Shown: positions 55,504 to 64,000, numbered from the stretch's first letter. The stretch: 64,000 bases of DNA from Eutrophovita sp913057845 (GCA_963925895.1 CAWUVH010000001.1:1-64000), one strand, 5' to 3'. Notes: a model not told the origin generated them from the letters alone. Translations and numbers: made by a program.

Positions 55504-55826
55504 GTCAAATCTCCCATTACCAGACCCCTAAATCCAAAAACTTTTCGATCTCCCCCAAACGCGACTAACTCAACCGTTCTCTTTTGACCTGGCTCAAATC
55601 GAACAGCCGTACCAGCTGCAACATTTAAACGAAATCCCCTACTTGGCTCCCGATCAAATTCAAGCGCTGAGTTGGTTTCATAAAAATGGTAGTGAGAGCC
55701 CACTTGAATCGGCCGATCTCCTGCGTTACATACGACGATGGTGACTAACGTCCTATTTTGGTTAATTTCTATATCACCTTCTAAGGTCTCAATTTCTCCA
55801 GGTATCATGCTTAGCTCCTCAAACAA
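55500..55826 (-). CDS. ureB: urease beta subunit
   Basis: Structural subunit of the (alpha-beta-gamma)3 urease. The 108-residue protein shows GSHYHFYETNSALEFDREPSRGFRLNVAAGTAVRFEPG, the family core. It overlaps ureA and ureC at both ends by a few bases. Confidence 0.97.
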   Translation of the reverse strand: MFEELSMIPGEIETLEGDIEINQNRTLVTIVVCNAGDRPIQVGSHYHFYETNSALEFDREPSRGFRLNVAAGTAVRFEPGQKRTVELVAFGGDRKVFGFRGLVMGDLT

Positions 55827-56121
55827 TCGGTTGATGAACGGTTACTAACTTGGTCCCATCGGGGAAGGTCGCCTCGACCTGAATCTCTGGGATCATCTCT
55901 GGCACCCCCTCCATCACCTGGGAGCGCGCCAACAATGTTGCACCGTATGACATTAAATCCGCTACCGTTCTACCTTCTCGCGCACCCTCCATGATCTCTG
56001 CAGAAATATAGGCTACAGCCTCTGGATAATTCAGAAGCAACCCTTTTTTGAGGCGTCTTTCCGCCAGCAAACTCGCAGTAAATATTAATAATTTATCTTT
56101 CTCTCGCGGAGTTAAATTCAT
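55819..56121 (-). CDS. ureA: urease gamma subunit
   Basis: A 100-residue structural subunit: LTPREKDKLLIFTASLLAERRLKKGLLLNYPEAVAYI and the TFPDGTKLVTVHQPI end are characteristic. Starts 27 bp after ureD. Confidence 0.97.
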   Translation of the reverse strand: MNLTPREKDKLLIFTASLLAERRLKKGLLLNYPEAVAYISAEIMEGAREGRTVADLMSYGATLLARSQVMEGVPEMIPEIQVEATFPDGTKLVTVHQPIV

Positions 56122-56148
56122 TGAATCACCTCATTCAATTATTACGCA

Positions 56149-56985
56149 TTAAGTATTCCAAATTCGAGGCTTAACGGCCGAACGCAGAAAATAAACCGGT
56201 CGTAACCTCGCCCATATCGCTGTGAAAATATCGCGCCCAGCCTCGATGTCTGCCCCAACCCATCGCGCGATTAATACCCCATCCATCCAAGTTAAAGCGC
56301 AATGCATTTCACCTTCGGCGATCTTTCTTAAATCTTCAATTAGCGCAGGATTCTGATCTAAACCAACAATGAACATTGTTCCGTAATTGGAATATCCATC
56401 CAAAATTCCAGGACCATCCATTAAGCGATCTGGGTCGAAAAGCGTACGCTCCGTAAATATTGGAATACCATCAATTAAGATTTTAGTTTTTTGCTTGAGT
56501 TGACCGTGTAAGAGAGGGGCATGTTTTACGTGACGACCTAACGAATAGAAATCCCAACCGACAAAAATAGCACCTGACTCAACATTGACCTCTGTTACAA
56601 CATCGACCAAGCATCTATTAAAGATGATATTCTCCTGCGGAAGCCACTCACAGATACTCTCTGCAGCCAGGTTTAGTGTTATGAATTGTTTTGAGGGACT
56701 ACCGAAGCTTTCATACCACTTTGTAGCACCGGGAGTAGTTAGTTGAACCCTAGCCCCCACATCCAAATCGCAACTAACCCTTAATTCATCACCACCAGCA
56801 ATACCTCCTGGAGGATGAACAATCAAGATTTGACAAAGCTCAGGGCCTTCTGGGTACAGCGCTTTTTGAACGACAAGTGGTCCCTCGTGTTTATTTCGGA
56901 TCATTGCCGTCCTGCCCTCACGCAAACCAAAAGCAAGTTGCAAATCCGCAAACCAAGAAGGTGATGGACTGTCAGTTAAGTTCAT
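56149..56985 (-). CDS. ureD: urease accessory protein UreD (UreH)
   Basis: Scaffold protein of the UreDFG maturation complex. The 278-residue protein has the family motifs KEYP-like ALYPEGPELCQILIVHPPGGIAGGDEL and LTTPGATKWYES. Its start overlaps urtE by 4 bp (ATGA), tying transporter and urease genes into one unit. Confidence 0.94.
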   Translation of the reverse strand: MNLTDSPSPSWFADLQLAFGLREGRTAMIRNKHEGPLVVQKALYPEGPELCQILIVHPPGGIAGGDELRVSCDLDVGARVQLTTPGATKWYESFGSPSKQFITLNLAAESICEWLPQENIIFNRCLVDVVTEVNVESGAIFVGWDFYSLGRHVKHAPLLHGQLKQKTKILIDGIPIFTERTLFDPDRLMDGPGILDGYSNYGTMFIVGLDQNPALIEDLRKIAEGEMHCALTWMDGVLIARWVGADIEAGRDIFTAIWARLRPVYFLRSAVKPRIWNT

Positions 56986-57680
56986 ACTGATAAATAATGC
57001 CTAACATTATCAACATCCATATCTTCACCCAAACCCGACTTGATGACTTCCCCGCGCTGAAGAATAATGTAATGATCGGCAAGATCTTTTGCAAAATCAT
57101 AATATTGCTCCACCAATAAGATGGCCATGTCACCCCGCGCAGCTAACAAGCGAATCGCATTACCAATATCTTTGATAATCGATGGCTGAATACCCTCGGT
57201 AGGCTCATCAAGAATCAAAATGTTTGGTGACATCGCGAGTGCCCTACCTATCGCTAGTTGCTGCTGCTGCCCACCAGATAAGTCCCCTCCACGTCGATGG
57301 AGCATTTCATTTAAAACTGGGAACATATCAAATATTTCATGAGGCAAGTCCGATAGCTCTCCTCTAGATTTTGTCGCAAGGCCCATTAACAAATTTTCCT
57401 CAACTGTCAATCGCGCGAATATTTCTCTCCCTTGCGGCACATAACCAACACCTTGACGAGCTCGAACATAAGATGGTTGTCCTGTGACGTCTGAACCATT
57501 GACATGAATCGTTCCACTTGTCGTCTCTAAAACCCCCATCAAACAGTTGAGAAGTGTAGTTTTACCAACTCCATTTCTACCTAGTAAAGTCGTTACAGCC
57601 CCAGTGGGCACTGTGAAGCTTACATTTTTTAGAGTATGGCTAGAGCCATAATATTGATTAATATTTTTAACTTCCAACAT
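56982..57680 (-). CDS. urtE: urea ABC transporter ATP-binding protein UrtE
   Basis: A LivF-like ATPase: Walker A GRNGVGKTTLL, signature LSGGQQQQLAIGRAL, Walker B LILDEPTEGIQPSII. 232 residues. It energises the UrtBC permease together with UrtD. Six bp after urtD. Confidence 0.95.
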   Translation of the reverse strand: MLEVKNINQYYGSSHTLKNVSFTVPTGAVTTLLGRNGVGKTTLLNCLMGVLETTSGTIHVNGSDVTGQPSYVRARQGVGYVPQGREIFARLTVEENLLMGLATKSRGELSDLPHEIFDMFPVLNEMLHRRGGDLSGGQQQQLAIGRALAMSPNILILDEPTEGIQPSIIKDIGNAIRLLAARGDMAILLVEQYYDFAKDLADHYIILQRGEVIKSGLGEDMDVDNVRHYLSV

Positions 57681-57685
57681 AATTT

Positions 57686-58504
57686 TTAACGCCCCAAATA
57701 GACTTCAATCACACGATCATTCGATTGCACGTCCTCCATGCGACCTTCGGCTAACACTGCACCCTCGTGTAAAACGGTGACTGTCGATGCAATCTCCGCA
57801 ACAAACTCCATATCATGCTCAACAACCACTAACGAGCGCTCTCCTGCGAGAGACTTGAAAAGCTTTGCTGTTTTCGCAGTCTCGTCGTCAGTCATCCCCG
57901 CTACTGGTTCATCCAACAATAAAAGTTTTGGCTCTTGCATCAGCAGCATGCCAATTTCAAGCCACTGTTTCTGCCCATGCGAAAGCAACCCAGCCAATCG
58001 GCCTGCCTGATTAACCAAGTCTATAATTTCCATCGTTTCGGTAATTTTTTTTATCTGTGATCTTTTTCTTTTAGCGAAGAGACTAACCCAAACCCGCTTA
58101 TCGTACTGCATGGCCAACTCTAAATTTTCGAATACTGTGTGATTCTCGAAAACCGTTGGTTTTTGGAATTTACGGCCGATCCCAGCAGATGCGATTTGAG
58201 GTTCATTCATTCTACTCAGATCAATTGTTTGCCCAAAAAACACCGTCCCAGAATCGGGTTTTGTTTTACCTGTAATCACATCCATCATTGTGGTCTTACC
58301 CGCGCCATTCGGACCAATAATGCATCTAAGCTCACCCGCATCTACTGTTAAAGAGAGGGCATCTAATGCTTTAAAACCATCGAAACTTACGGAAATGTCG
58401 TCAAGATACAAAATAGGACCGTGTGACGTATCGACCCCTCTCCGTGCGACACTTCCTAAAGTATTTTTTCTAATGGGGTCTTTTATCCCTAAGGTTTCCT
58501 TCAT
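57686..58504 (-). CDS. urtD: urea ABC transporter ATP-binding protein UrtD
   Basis: A LivG-like ATPase of 272 residues with Walker A GPNGAGKTTMMD, signature LSHGQKQWLEIGMLL and Walker B LLLLDEPVAGMTDDET. The SHGQKQ signature is characteristic of UrtD versus LivG. Adjacent to urtC and urtE. Confidence 0.95.
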   Translation of the reverse strand: MKETLGIKDPIRKNTLGSVARRGVDTSHGPILYLDDISVSFDGFKALDALSLTVDAGELRCIIGPNGAGKTTMMDVITGKTKPDSGTVFFGQTIDLSRMNEPQIASAGIGRKFQKPTVFENHTVFENLELAMQYDKRVWVSLFAKRKRSQIKKITETMEIIDLVNQAGRLAGLLSHGQKQWLEIGMLLMQEPKLLLLDEPVAGMTDDETAKTAKLFKSLAGERSLVVVEHDMEFVAEIASTVTVLHEGAVLAEGRMEDVQSNDRVIEVYLGR

Positions 58505-58508
58505 TGAT

Positions 58509-59618
58509 TTAACTCTCTATTTTTTTGAATTTATTCTTTAATTTAGAAAACAAACCGACTATCCCAAAGGGCAGGCATAGTGTTACTAAAATAAATAGTA
58601 ATCCTAAGAAAAAAAGCCAATACTCCGGAAAGGCTTGCGTGAAGAAACTCTTAGCGCCATTTACAGCTGCGGCACCTATCACGGGCCCGAGGATAGTGCC
58701 TCGCCCACCGACAGCCACCCATACCGCGATCTCAATAGAATTTGCTGGAGACATCTCGCTGGGATTGATGATGCCGACTTGAGGCACATATAAAGCACCC
58801 GCGATACCACAGATGATCGCAGAGAGTGTCCAAATGAAAAGTTTAAAACGAATCGGGTCATAGCCGCAAAACATCAGACGCGACTCGGAATCTCTAATAG
58901 CAGTCAATATTCGACCAAACTTGGATTTAATCAATACTCGAGAGAGAACCAAAACAAGTAGTAAGAAAAATGCACTAAGTCCAAACAATGCTGCGCGCAT
59001 CGTTGGATCAGTTAGGGAGTAACCCAGTATTCGTTTAAAGTCAGTAAACCCGTTATTACCTCCAAAACCCGTCTCGTTACGGAAAAATAACAACATAAAC
59101 GCGTACGTGAGCGCTTGAGTAATAATTGAAAAATACACGCCTTTAATACGAGACCGAAAAGCAAAATATCCGAATATGAAGGCCAGAACTCCAGGCACTA
59201 AGACGACTAACATGATCGCCCACAAAAAACTATCTGTGCCTAACCAATGCAACGGGTACTCTTTCCAATCGAGAAAAACCATAAAATCAGGTAGATCGCT
59301 CTGATACTGACCATCCTGACCAATTTGCCGCATGAGATACATCCCAAAAGAATACCCACCAAGAGCAAAAAACAAACCTTGCCCAAGGGATAAGATTCCC
59401 GCATACCCCCATATCAAATTCATTGCCACGGCGACTATGCAATAACACATAATTTTGCCAATTAGCGTCACGGTGTAGGAAGAAATATGAAATGCACCAC
59501 CATCTGGAATAAAGAGATACATCCACGGCACAACGATAAGAGTTAGTACAGCGAATGTTATCAATCCAAGCCAACCAAGCTTAGAAAATAACGGTTCAAT
59601 ATTTGGTTGATACTGCAT
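58509..59618 (-). CDS. urtC: urea ABC transporter permease UrtC
   Basis: A 369-residue LivM-like inner-membrane permease with about nine helices; AMNLIWGYAGILSLGQGLFFALGGYSFGMYLMRQ and FRSRIKGVYFSIITQAL are the transporter family motifs. It directly follows urtB. Confidence 0.95.
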   Translation of the reverse strand: MQYQPNIEPLFSKLGWLGLITFAVLTLIVVPWMYLFIPDGGAFHISSYTVTLIGKIMCYCIVAVAMNLIWGYAGILSLGQGLFFALGGYSFGMYLMRQIGQDGQYQSDLPDFMVFLDWKEYPLHWLGTDSFLWAIMLVVLVPGVLAFIFGYFAFRSRIKGVYFSIITQALTYAFMLLFFRNETGFGGNNGFTDFKRILGYSLTDPTMRAALFGLSAFFLLLVLVLSRVLIKSKFGRILTAIRDSESRLMFCGYDPIRFKLFIWTLSAIICGIAGALYVPQVGIINPSEMSPANSIEIAVWVAVGGRGTILGPVIGAAAVNGAKSFFTQAFPEYWLFFLGLLFILVTLCLPFGIVGLFSKLKNKFKKIES

Positions 59619-61238
59619 TTATCCCTCCACGGAACGTCCCTTTAGGGCAAACAACCCTTGAGGACGCTTTTGAATAACAGCAATGATGAATACAAGGATA
59701 ATAATTTTAGTTAAAACAGCCCCAACACCAGGCTCAATGAATTTGGAGAACACTCCAAGACCGAGCGCCGCGTATACCGTTCCAGCTAATTGCCCCACAC
59801 CACCAAGCACTACAACCATGAATGAATCAATGATGTACGCCTGACCAAGGTCCGGTCCGACATTACCTATTTGAGATAAAGCAACGCCAGCTAAGCCTGC
59901 AATACCGGAACCTAAGCCGAATGCAAGCATATCGACCTTAGCCGTGTTAACCCCAACACAAGCTGCCATACTTCGGTTTTGTGTGACGCTACGGATAAAT
60001 AGTCCTAGCCTAGTTTGACTAATCAGCAACCAAATACCAATAAGCACCAAGGCAGCAAAAACAATAATAGCAATACGGTTAAGAGGCATGACGATATTCC
60101 ATACTTCAACGCCTCCCGACAACCAAGTTGGGTTTGACACCTCAACGTTTTGCGCTCCAAAAATCTGTCTAACCAACTGAATTAGAAAAAGACTAATACC
60201 CCAAGTGGCCAATAGCGTTTCAAGTGGACGACCATATAACCAACGAATAACAGTACGCTCAAGCACGACACCAATGATGGCCGAAGAAAGAAATGCCATC
60301 GGAATGGCAGCCAAAACATATAGGTCAAAATAGCTTGGTAGATAATTAACAAACAGTTGTTGTGTCACGTAAGTTGCGTAGGCACCAATCATCAACATCT
60401 CTCCATGAGCAAGATTGATCACGCCCAGCAGTCCATATGTAATCGCGAGACCCATCGCGGCAAGAAGTAAAATGCTACCTAGAGATAACCCGCTAAATAA
60501 ACGCCCAAAATAATCGATAAACGTGAGTTTCCGATCGATAGCAGTGACAGCGAATTCTATCGCCACCCTGACTTCAGCAGATACCTCTTCAAATTCACCT
60601 GATTCATTTTTTTCTAATTTAGCTACTAGCAATTCTCGTACACGTCGTTCACTGCTCGACGTTAAATAGTTAACCGCGTCGATTCGCTCTTGCTCATCAG
60701 GGCTATCCAACAAAATGATGGATTGACTCTCTTGTAAAATTCGTCTGATCTCCTCATCAGATTCCTGAGCGAGGGCTTTATTTAAAAAAGTCAGCAATAA
60801 AGGGGATAGATTGTCCCGTAAAGACTTCGCTGAGGTAAGGCGTATTTCCCTATCATCCGATAACAATTGAAGTACGCCCACTGCGCTCTCGAGCTGGGAC
60901 CGCATACGGTTATTGACAATAACCGTGTTGTAGGTGTCAGGCTGAGGGTCGAGCATCTCCAATGTGATCGCATCAATCACATCCCAATCATCATTTTCCA
61001 GAACAATTTGGCCCGTGTCGGTAACTAATAACTCGCTGTTTTGAAGCTCTTTCAGCAATCTAAGCGCATCTGAATCTCCGACTAGTGCAATCTTATCAAT
61101 AGCTTTGAGACGCTCCATCACATGCTCTGACGCCAACCCAGATATATCCGTTCGATCAAGCGCTGTACCGACCATAGGAAAGGCGAGCGCAAGGAAACTT
61201 AAAATAAATAATAATGCGTTTCGTTTGTTATTCAACAT
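59619..61238 (-). CDS. urtB: urea ABC transporter permease UrtB
   Basis: A LivH-like permease (539 residues) with a signal sequence and a large N-terminal extension of about 230 residues rich in short helices that is predicted periplasmic and typical of UrtB, followed by the membrane domain (GLAITYGLLGVINLAHGEMLMIGAYATYV). Start ATG at 61238; a GTG two codons upstream is possible. An attenuating hairpin lies in the gap after urtA. Confidence 0.94.
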   Translation of the reverse strand: MLNNKRNALLFILSFLALAFPMVGTALDRTDISGLASEHVMERLKAIDKIALVGDSDALRLLKELQNSELLVTDTGQIVLENDDWDVIDAITLEMLDPQPDTYNTVIVNNRMRSQLESAVGVLQLLSDDREIRLTSAKSLRDNLSPLLLTFLNKALAQESDEEIRRILQESQSIILLDSPDEQERIDAVNYLTSSSERRVRELLVAKLEKNESGEFEEVSAEVRVAIEFAVTAIDRKLTFIDYFGRLFSGLSLGSILLLAAMGLAITYGLLGVINLAHGEMLMIGAYATYVTQQLFVNYLPSYFDLYVLAAIPMAFLSSAIIGVVLERTVIRWLYGRPLETLLATWGISLFLIQLVRQIFGAQNVEVSNPTWLSGGVEVWNIVMPLNRIAIIVFAALVLIGIWLLISQTRLGLFIRSVTQNRSMAACVGVNTAKVDMLAFGLGSGIAGLAGVALSQIGNVGPDLGQAYIIDSFMVVVLGGVGQLAGTVYAALGLGVFSKFIEPGVGAVLTKIIILVFIIAVIQKRPQGLFALKGRSVEG

Positions 61239-61258
61239 GCTCACGTCAACTTAACCAC

Positions 61259-61285
61259 AAAAAGCCTGCTGCTTGAAGCAAAGGC
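61259..61285 (-). terminator. attenuator/terminator between urtA and urtB
   Basis: Minus strand: nested stem GCCT-T-TGCT-TCA-AGCA-GC-AGGC followed by TTTTT. It sits about 20 nt before the urtB start, downstream of urtA. In ABC operons such a hairpin commonly lets the binding protein be made in excess over the permease genes. Confidence 0.6.
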
Positions 61286-61352
61286 AGACCTTTTGTGTAT
61301 TTTGTTTGCACTGGTAATTTAAACAATTTCATACCAGCACCAGAGGAGATTA

Positions 61353-62603
61353 TTACAATCCCTGCTTACTCTCGTTGCCGGTAATAAATGGGCTCCAAGG
61401 CTGAGCTCTGATGGGAGTCTTAGTACTCCAAACCACCTGAAATTGGCCGTTTGGAAGGATCTCGCCAATCATAACTGGCTTATGAAGATGGTGATTTGTC
61501 GCATCCATAGTAAGTGTAAAGCCGGATGGCGCTTTGAATGTCTGACCACCCATTGCATCACGGACTGCATCTACGTCCGTAGTTCCAGCCTGCTCTACCG
61601 CCTGTGCCCACATCTTGATTCCAACGTAGGTAGCCTCCATCGGATCATTAGTTACTACAGTATCAAGATTAGGGACGCCGTTTTTCTTGGCCCATGCCTT
61701 GTACATTTTAGTAAATGATCTGTTTTGCTTACCTTTAACCGACATGAAATAATTCCAAGCAGCCAAGTGCCCAAGTAATGGCTTAGTGTCAATGCCTCGG
61801 AGCTCTTCCTCACCAACAGAGAATGCCACGACAGGGACATCAGTTGCTTTCAAGCCTGCATTACCCAACTCTTTGTAAAATGGAACATTAGAGTCACCAT
61901 TAATAGTAGACACTACAGCCGTTTTCCCACCAGCAGAGAATTTTTTAATATCAGCAACAATGGTTTGATAATCACTGTGACCAAAAGGCGTATAAACCTC
62001 TTCAATATCTGACTCTTCAACACCCTTAGAAATCAAGAAAGCTCGGAGGATTTTGTTGGTTGTTCGAGGATAAACATAGTCTGTCCCCAAAAGATACCAA
62101 CGCTTAGCTCCACCACCCTCTTCACTCATCAAATATTCAACTGCTGGAATAGCTTGTTGATTCGGAGCGGCTCCGGTATAGAACACATTTTGTGATAACT
62201 CTTCCCCCTCGTACTGAACGGGATAAAACAGAAGATTATTTAATTCTTCGAAAACTGGTAATACAGATTTTCTTGATACAGAGGTCCAACAGCCAAAAAC
62301 GACATCAACCTCATCCTGCGTGATTAGCTGTCTAGCTTTTTCAGCAAACAGTGGCCAGTTTGATGCAGGGTCAACCACTACTGGCTCAAGTTGTTTACCC
62401 AATAATCCGCCATTAGCATTGATTTCCTCAATAGTCATGAGCGCTGTATTCTTCAACGCCGTCTCCGAAATGGCCATTGTTCCCGACAAAGAATGCAGGA
62501 TACCAACCTTAATGGTTTCCTCAGCCTGGGCCGTCATTGCAAATGCAGAACTAATTCCGAGTGTCGCACCAATTACAGTTTTTATGAATTGCTTTCGGTT
62601 CAT
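61353..62603 (-). CDS. urtA: urea ABC transporter substrate-binding protein UrtA
   Basis: Periplasmic urea receptor. The 416-residue protein starts MNRKQFIKTVIGATLGISSAFAMTAQA (Sec/Tat-like signal) and has the Peripla_BP_5 core with GILHSLSGTMAISETALKN and the mature C-terminus. The frame extends 44 codons upstream without homology, so the ATG at 62603 is chosen. First gene of a divergon with lexA. Confidence 0.96.
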   Translation of the reverse strand: MNRKQFIKTVIGATLGISSAFAMTAQAEETIKVGILHSLSGTMAISETALKNTALMTIEEINANGGLLGKQLEPVVVDPASNWPLFAEKARQLITQDEVDVVFGCWTSVSRKSVLPVFEELNNLLFYPVQYEGEELSQNVFYTGAAPNQQAIPAVEYLMSEEGGGAKRWYLLGTDYVYPRTTNKILRAFLISKGVEESDIEEVYTPFGHSDYQTIVADIKKFSAGGKTAVVSTINGDSNVPFYKELGNAGLKATDVPVVAFSVGEEELRGIDTKPLLGHLAAWNYFMSVKGKQNRSFTKMYKAWAKKNGVPNLDTVVTNDPMEATYVGIKMWAQAVEQAGTTDVDAVRDAMGGQTFKAPSGFTLTMDATNHHLHKPVMIGEILPNGQFQVVWSTKTPIRAQPWSPFITGNESKQGL

Positions 62604-62702
62604 TCTTATGATCCTTAAACGGTAGTTAAAAAAATGTTTCCTCACCCCAGCAACTGAAATTATTAAGATCAACTTCAGATCCTGAACTGCTGATAGAGTA
62701 CA

Positions 62703-62719
62703 AAGCACAAACCGTGCCA
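62703..62719 (-). promoter_or_regulatory. sigma-54 promoter for urtA
   Basis: Minus strand: TGGCACGGTTTGTGCTT with the invariant GG (62718-62717) and GC (62706-62705) separated by 10 bp, against the -24/-12 consensus TGGCACN5TTGCW. Transcription would begin near 62693, about 90 nt before urtA. Confidence 0.75.
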
Positions 62720-62856
62720 TGATAAAAAAAATCATAAAAAACAGATGCTTAAATTAGAAGCACGCCACATAAATCAAATGACATGAGATTGCAACGAGTG
62801 ATAACGAGATAAAACGCACTAACTGCACTCACCGCACGACAAAAAGGCAGAACTGG

Positions 62857-62873
62857 TGCACCACAATGGTGCA
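62857..62873. promoter_or_regulatory. NtrC binding site (enhancer)
   Basis: TGCACCACAATGGTGCA, a perfect 7-3-7 inverted repeat identical in form to NtrC sites at glnA. It is centred about 170 bp upstream of the predicted urtA transcript start. A weaker match (TGCACTCACCGCACGAC) is centred 33 bp closer, about three helical turns away. Confidence 0.78.
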
Positions 62874-62896
62874 TTCGTTTTATAAAAAATATTGCC

Positions 62897-62929
62897 TTGG
62901 AAAATATCCAGTACTGTATATAATAACAG
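62897..62929 (+). promoter_or_regulatory. lexA promoter with LexA (SOS) box
   Basis: CTGTATATAATAACAG at 62914-62929 is a consensus SOS box (CTG-N10-CAG). A TATAAT -10 (62919-62924) lies inside it, with TTGGAA 16 bp upstream as probable -35, so LexA would block its own promoter. Confidence 0.88.
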
Positions 62930-62954
62930 TGCTAAATATTTAACCGCTATCGAT

Positions 62955-63557
62955 ATGAAACCACTCACGCAAAGACAAGCTGAAATTCTTAATCTCATTC
63001 AAAGCTTTGTTGAAAATACTGGCTTCCCTCCTACACGATCAGATATCGCCCGAGCCCTGAGTTTCAAATCTGCAAATGCGGCCGAAGACCATCTCAAGGC
63101 AATAGAAAAAAAAGGGCACATCAAACTCACACGTGGCACATCAAGAGGGATACAACTACTTAAAAACTCCGGACTGCCCATTGTGGGTCGAGTCGCAGCT
63201 GGACAACCCATATTGTCCGAAGAGCACATACAGAACAGGGTCCAAGTTGAGCAGTCTTTGTTTAGACCTGCAGCAGACTATCTACTCAAAGTGCGGGGAA
63301 GCAGCATGCGCGATGTTGGCATCCATGATGGGGATTTACTCGCCGTCCATGCCACATCAGAAGCACGGTCTGGGCAAATCATCGTGGCACGCATCAACCA
63401 AGAGGTCACGGTCAAACGCTTCAAACGGAAAAACAAGGAAATATGGCTAGAAGCAGAAAATCCTGATTTTCAGCCTATCTATGTCAATGGCGAACGAGAT
63501 GACTTTGCCATAGAAGGCCTCGCGGTTGGCATCATCCGTAACGGAAAAATCAATTAG
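62955..63557 (+). CDS. lexA: LexA repressor
   Basis: SOS regulator, 200 residues. The N-terminal winged helix (residues 1-70) starts MKPLTQRQAEILNLI. Autocleavage site is A82-G83 in GRVAAGQP, with catalytic S117 (RGSSMRD) and K154 (VTVKRF). The frame opens 21 codons upstream, but the SOS box and homology set the start at 62955. imuA begins 14 bp downstream. Confidence 0.97.
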   Translation: MKPLTQRQAEILNLIQSFVENTGFPPTRSDIARALSFKSANAAEDHLKAIEKKGHIKLTRGTSRGIQLLKNSGLPIVGRVAAGQPILSEEHIQNRVQVEQSLFRPAADYLLKVRGSSMRDVGIHDGDLLAVHATSEARSGQIIVARINQEVTVKRFKRKNKEIWLEAENPDFQPIYVNGERDDFAIEGLAVGIIRNGKIN

Positions 63558-63571
63558 TGATCGACTGAATT

Positions 63572-64000
63572 ATGGCATCCCCCCTCCTTCAATCCATCCT
63601 CCCTACTCATATCTGGAAAGGGAAAGAGCACAAACTCAATCCACTCGGATACGTACCTTCAGGCTTCACCAATATTGACGAGAGCATCCACGGATGGCCT
63701 CTTGGCACACTCATGGAAATCGTACCTCACCAAATTGGAATTGGTGAGTTTTCGATATTGATTCCGGCACTTGCTCGACTCTCTCAAGACTCACGCTGGA
63801 TCTTATTAGTCTGCCCTCCTCATATTCCCTATGCGCCCTTTCTATCCAGAATGGGCGTCGATACCAGCAAAGTCATCATCACACATGCACAAAACATTAA
63901 TGACGCAGGATGGTGTATGGAACAAGGGTTGAGATCGAACTCCTGTAGCGCGGTCATCGGTTGGATCCCGCAGATAACAGAAAAAATGATGCGTCGACTG
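63572..64000 (+). CDS. imuA: ImuA, SOS mutagenesis protein (5' part, runs off the window)
   Basis: The open frame from ATG 63572 continues past 64000 (143 codons seen). It reads WKGKEHKLNPLGYVPSGF, GWPLGTLMEIVPHQIGIGE and PALARLSQDSRWILLVCPPHIPYAPFL, the ImuA pattern (RecA-like fold, no intact Walker A). ImuA works with ImuB and DnaE2 in damage-induced mutagenic translesion synthesis. The lexA-imuA order predicts imuB and dnaE2 beyond the window. Confidence 0.9.
   Translation, partial: MASPLLQSILPTHIWKGKEHKLNPLGYVPSGFTNIDESIHGWPLGTLMEIVPHQIGIGEFSILIPALARLSQDSRWILLVCPPHIPYAPFLSRMGVDTSKVIITHAQNINDAGWCMEQGLRSNSCSAVIGWIPQITEKMMRRL

Larger units (their letters stand above)
62604..62954. other. 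urtA-lexA divergent regulatory region
   Basis: A 351-bp gap with no ORF or RNA gene that I recognise. It holds the sigma-54 promoter of urtA (62701-62719), a degenerate NtrC half-site (62824-62840), a perfect NtrC palindrome (62857-62873) and the lexA promoter with SOS box (62897-62929). Confidence 0.7.

Noticed and set aside
62604..62735. 44-codon N-terminal extension of the urtA frame
   Set aside because: It lacks a signal peptide or homology and would cover the sigma-54 promoter. The ATG at 62603 gives a proper signal peptide.

Overview
The window is a contiguous piece of a proteobacterial chromosome with moderate GC, dense coding and many ATGA-type gene overlaps. Conserved gene orders point to a Gammaproteobacterium: mltD-gloB-methyltransferase-rnhA-dnaQ, tig-clpP-clpX-lon-hupB-ppiD-fabI, radA-alr, rimI-tsaB, gltX-tRNA-Ala and lexA-imuA. 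Urea uptake with urease, a Dmd-like acyl-CoA module, hopanoid-type squalene genes and an FeS photolyase suggest a free-living aquatic, probably marine, organism; that habitat is inference. I see no IS element, prophage, integrase or CRISPR array.

Layout. 1-1.6 kb: tRNA-Ala and gltX. 1.8-5 kb: three HD-fold genes, namely a protein resembling eukaryotic class I cyclic-nucleotide phosphodiesterases, an HD-GAF protein, and a divergent paralogue of it that has lost its metal ligands. 5-9.8 kb: DUF3429 membrane protein, aldehyde dehydrogenase, Popeye-like membrane protein, small secreted protein, FeS photolyase, and an unlisted DUF2256 mini-gene. 9.9-15.1 kb: dnaQ, rnhA, methyltransferase, gloB, mltD, fabI. 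15.1-23.8 kb: ppiD, tRNA-Asp and tRNA-Val, hupB, lon, clpX, clpP, tig and tRNA-Leu (protein quality control). 23.8-28 kb: hpnCDE squalene genes, a YciK-type SDR and a thioesterase. 28-35.5 kb: ETF-ubiquinone oxidoreductase divergent from a ligase-etfB-etfA-acyl-CoA dehydrogenase-thioesterase operon. 35.5-39.8 kb: radA, alr, UDG-like, rimI, tsaB. 40.1-45.6 kb: CRYL1-like dehydrogenase, beta-keto acid cleavage enzyme, ctaA, thiolase, acyl-CoA dehydrogenase. 45.8-51.9 kb: M48 lipoprotein protease, HNH nuclease, a 15-copy heptamer repeat, GltD-like FeS oxidoreductase, fhs, lipoprotein methyltransferase. 51.9-62.6 kb: complete urtABCDE-ureDABCEFG set. 62.9-64 kb: lexA and the 5' part of imuA.

How the parts work together. 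The urea genes form one convergent-free transcription unit read right to left. Upstream of urtA lie a -24/-12 sigma-54 promoter and a perfect NtrC palindrome, so urea use should be switched on by nitrogen limitation. The acyl-CoA dehydrogenase passes electrons through EtfAB to the ETF-ubiquinone oxidoreductase encoded divergently nearby. The dehydrogenase/BKACE pair looks like oxidation of a beta-hydroxy acid followed by CoA-dependent cleavage. A textbook SOS box precedes lexA-imuA.

The least conventional region is 1.8-5 kb plus the Popeye-like gene at 7.2 kb: a PDE-like enzyme, an HD-GAF enzyme, an inactivated HD paralogue and a membrane cNMP-binding-fold protein, which together could be a small signalling module.
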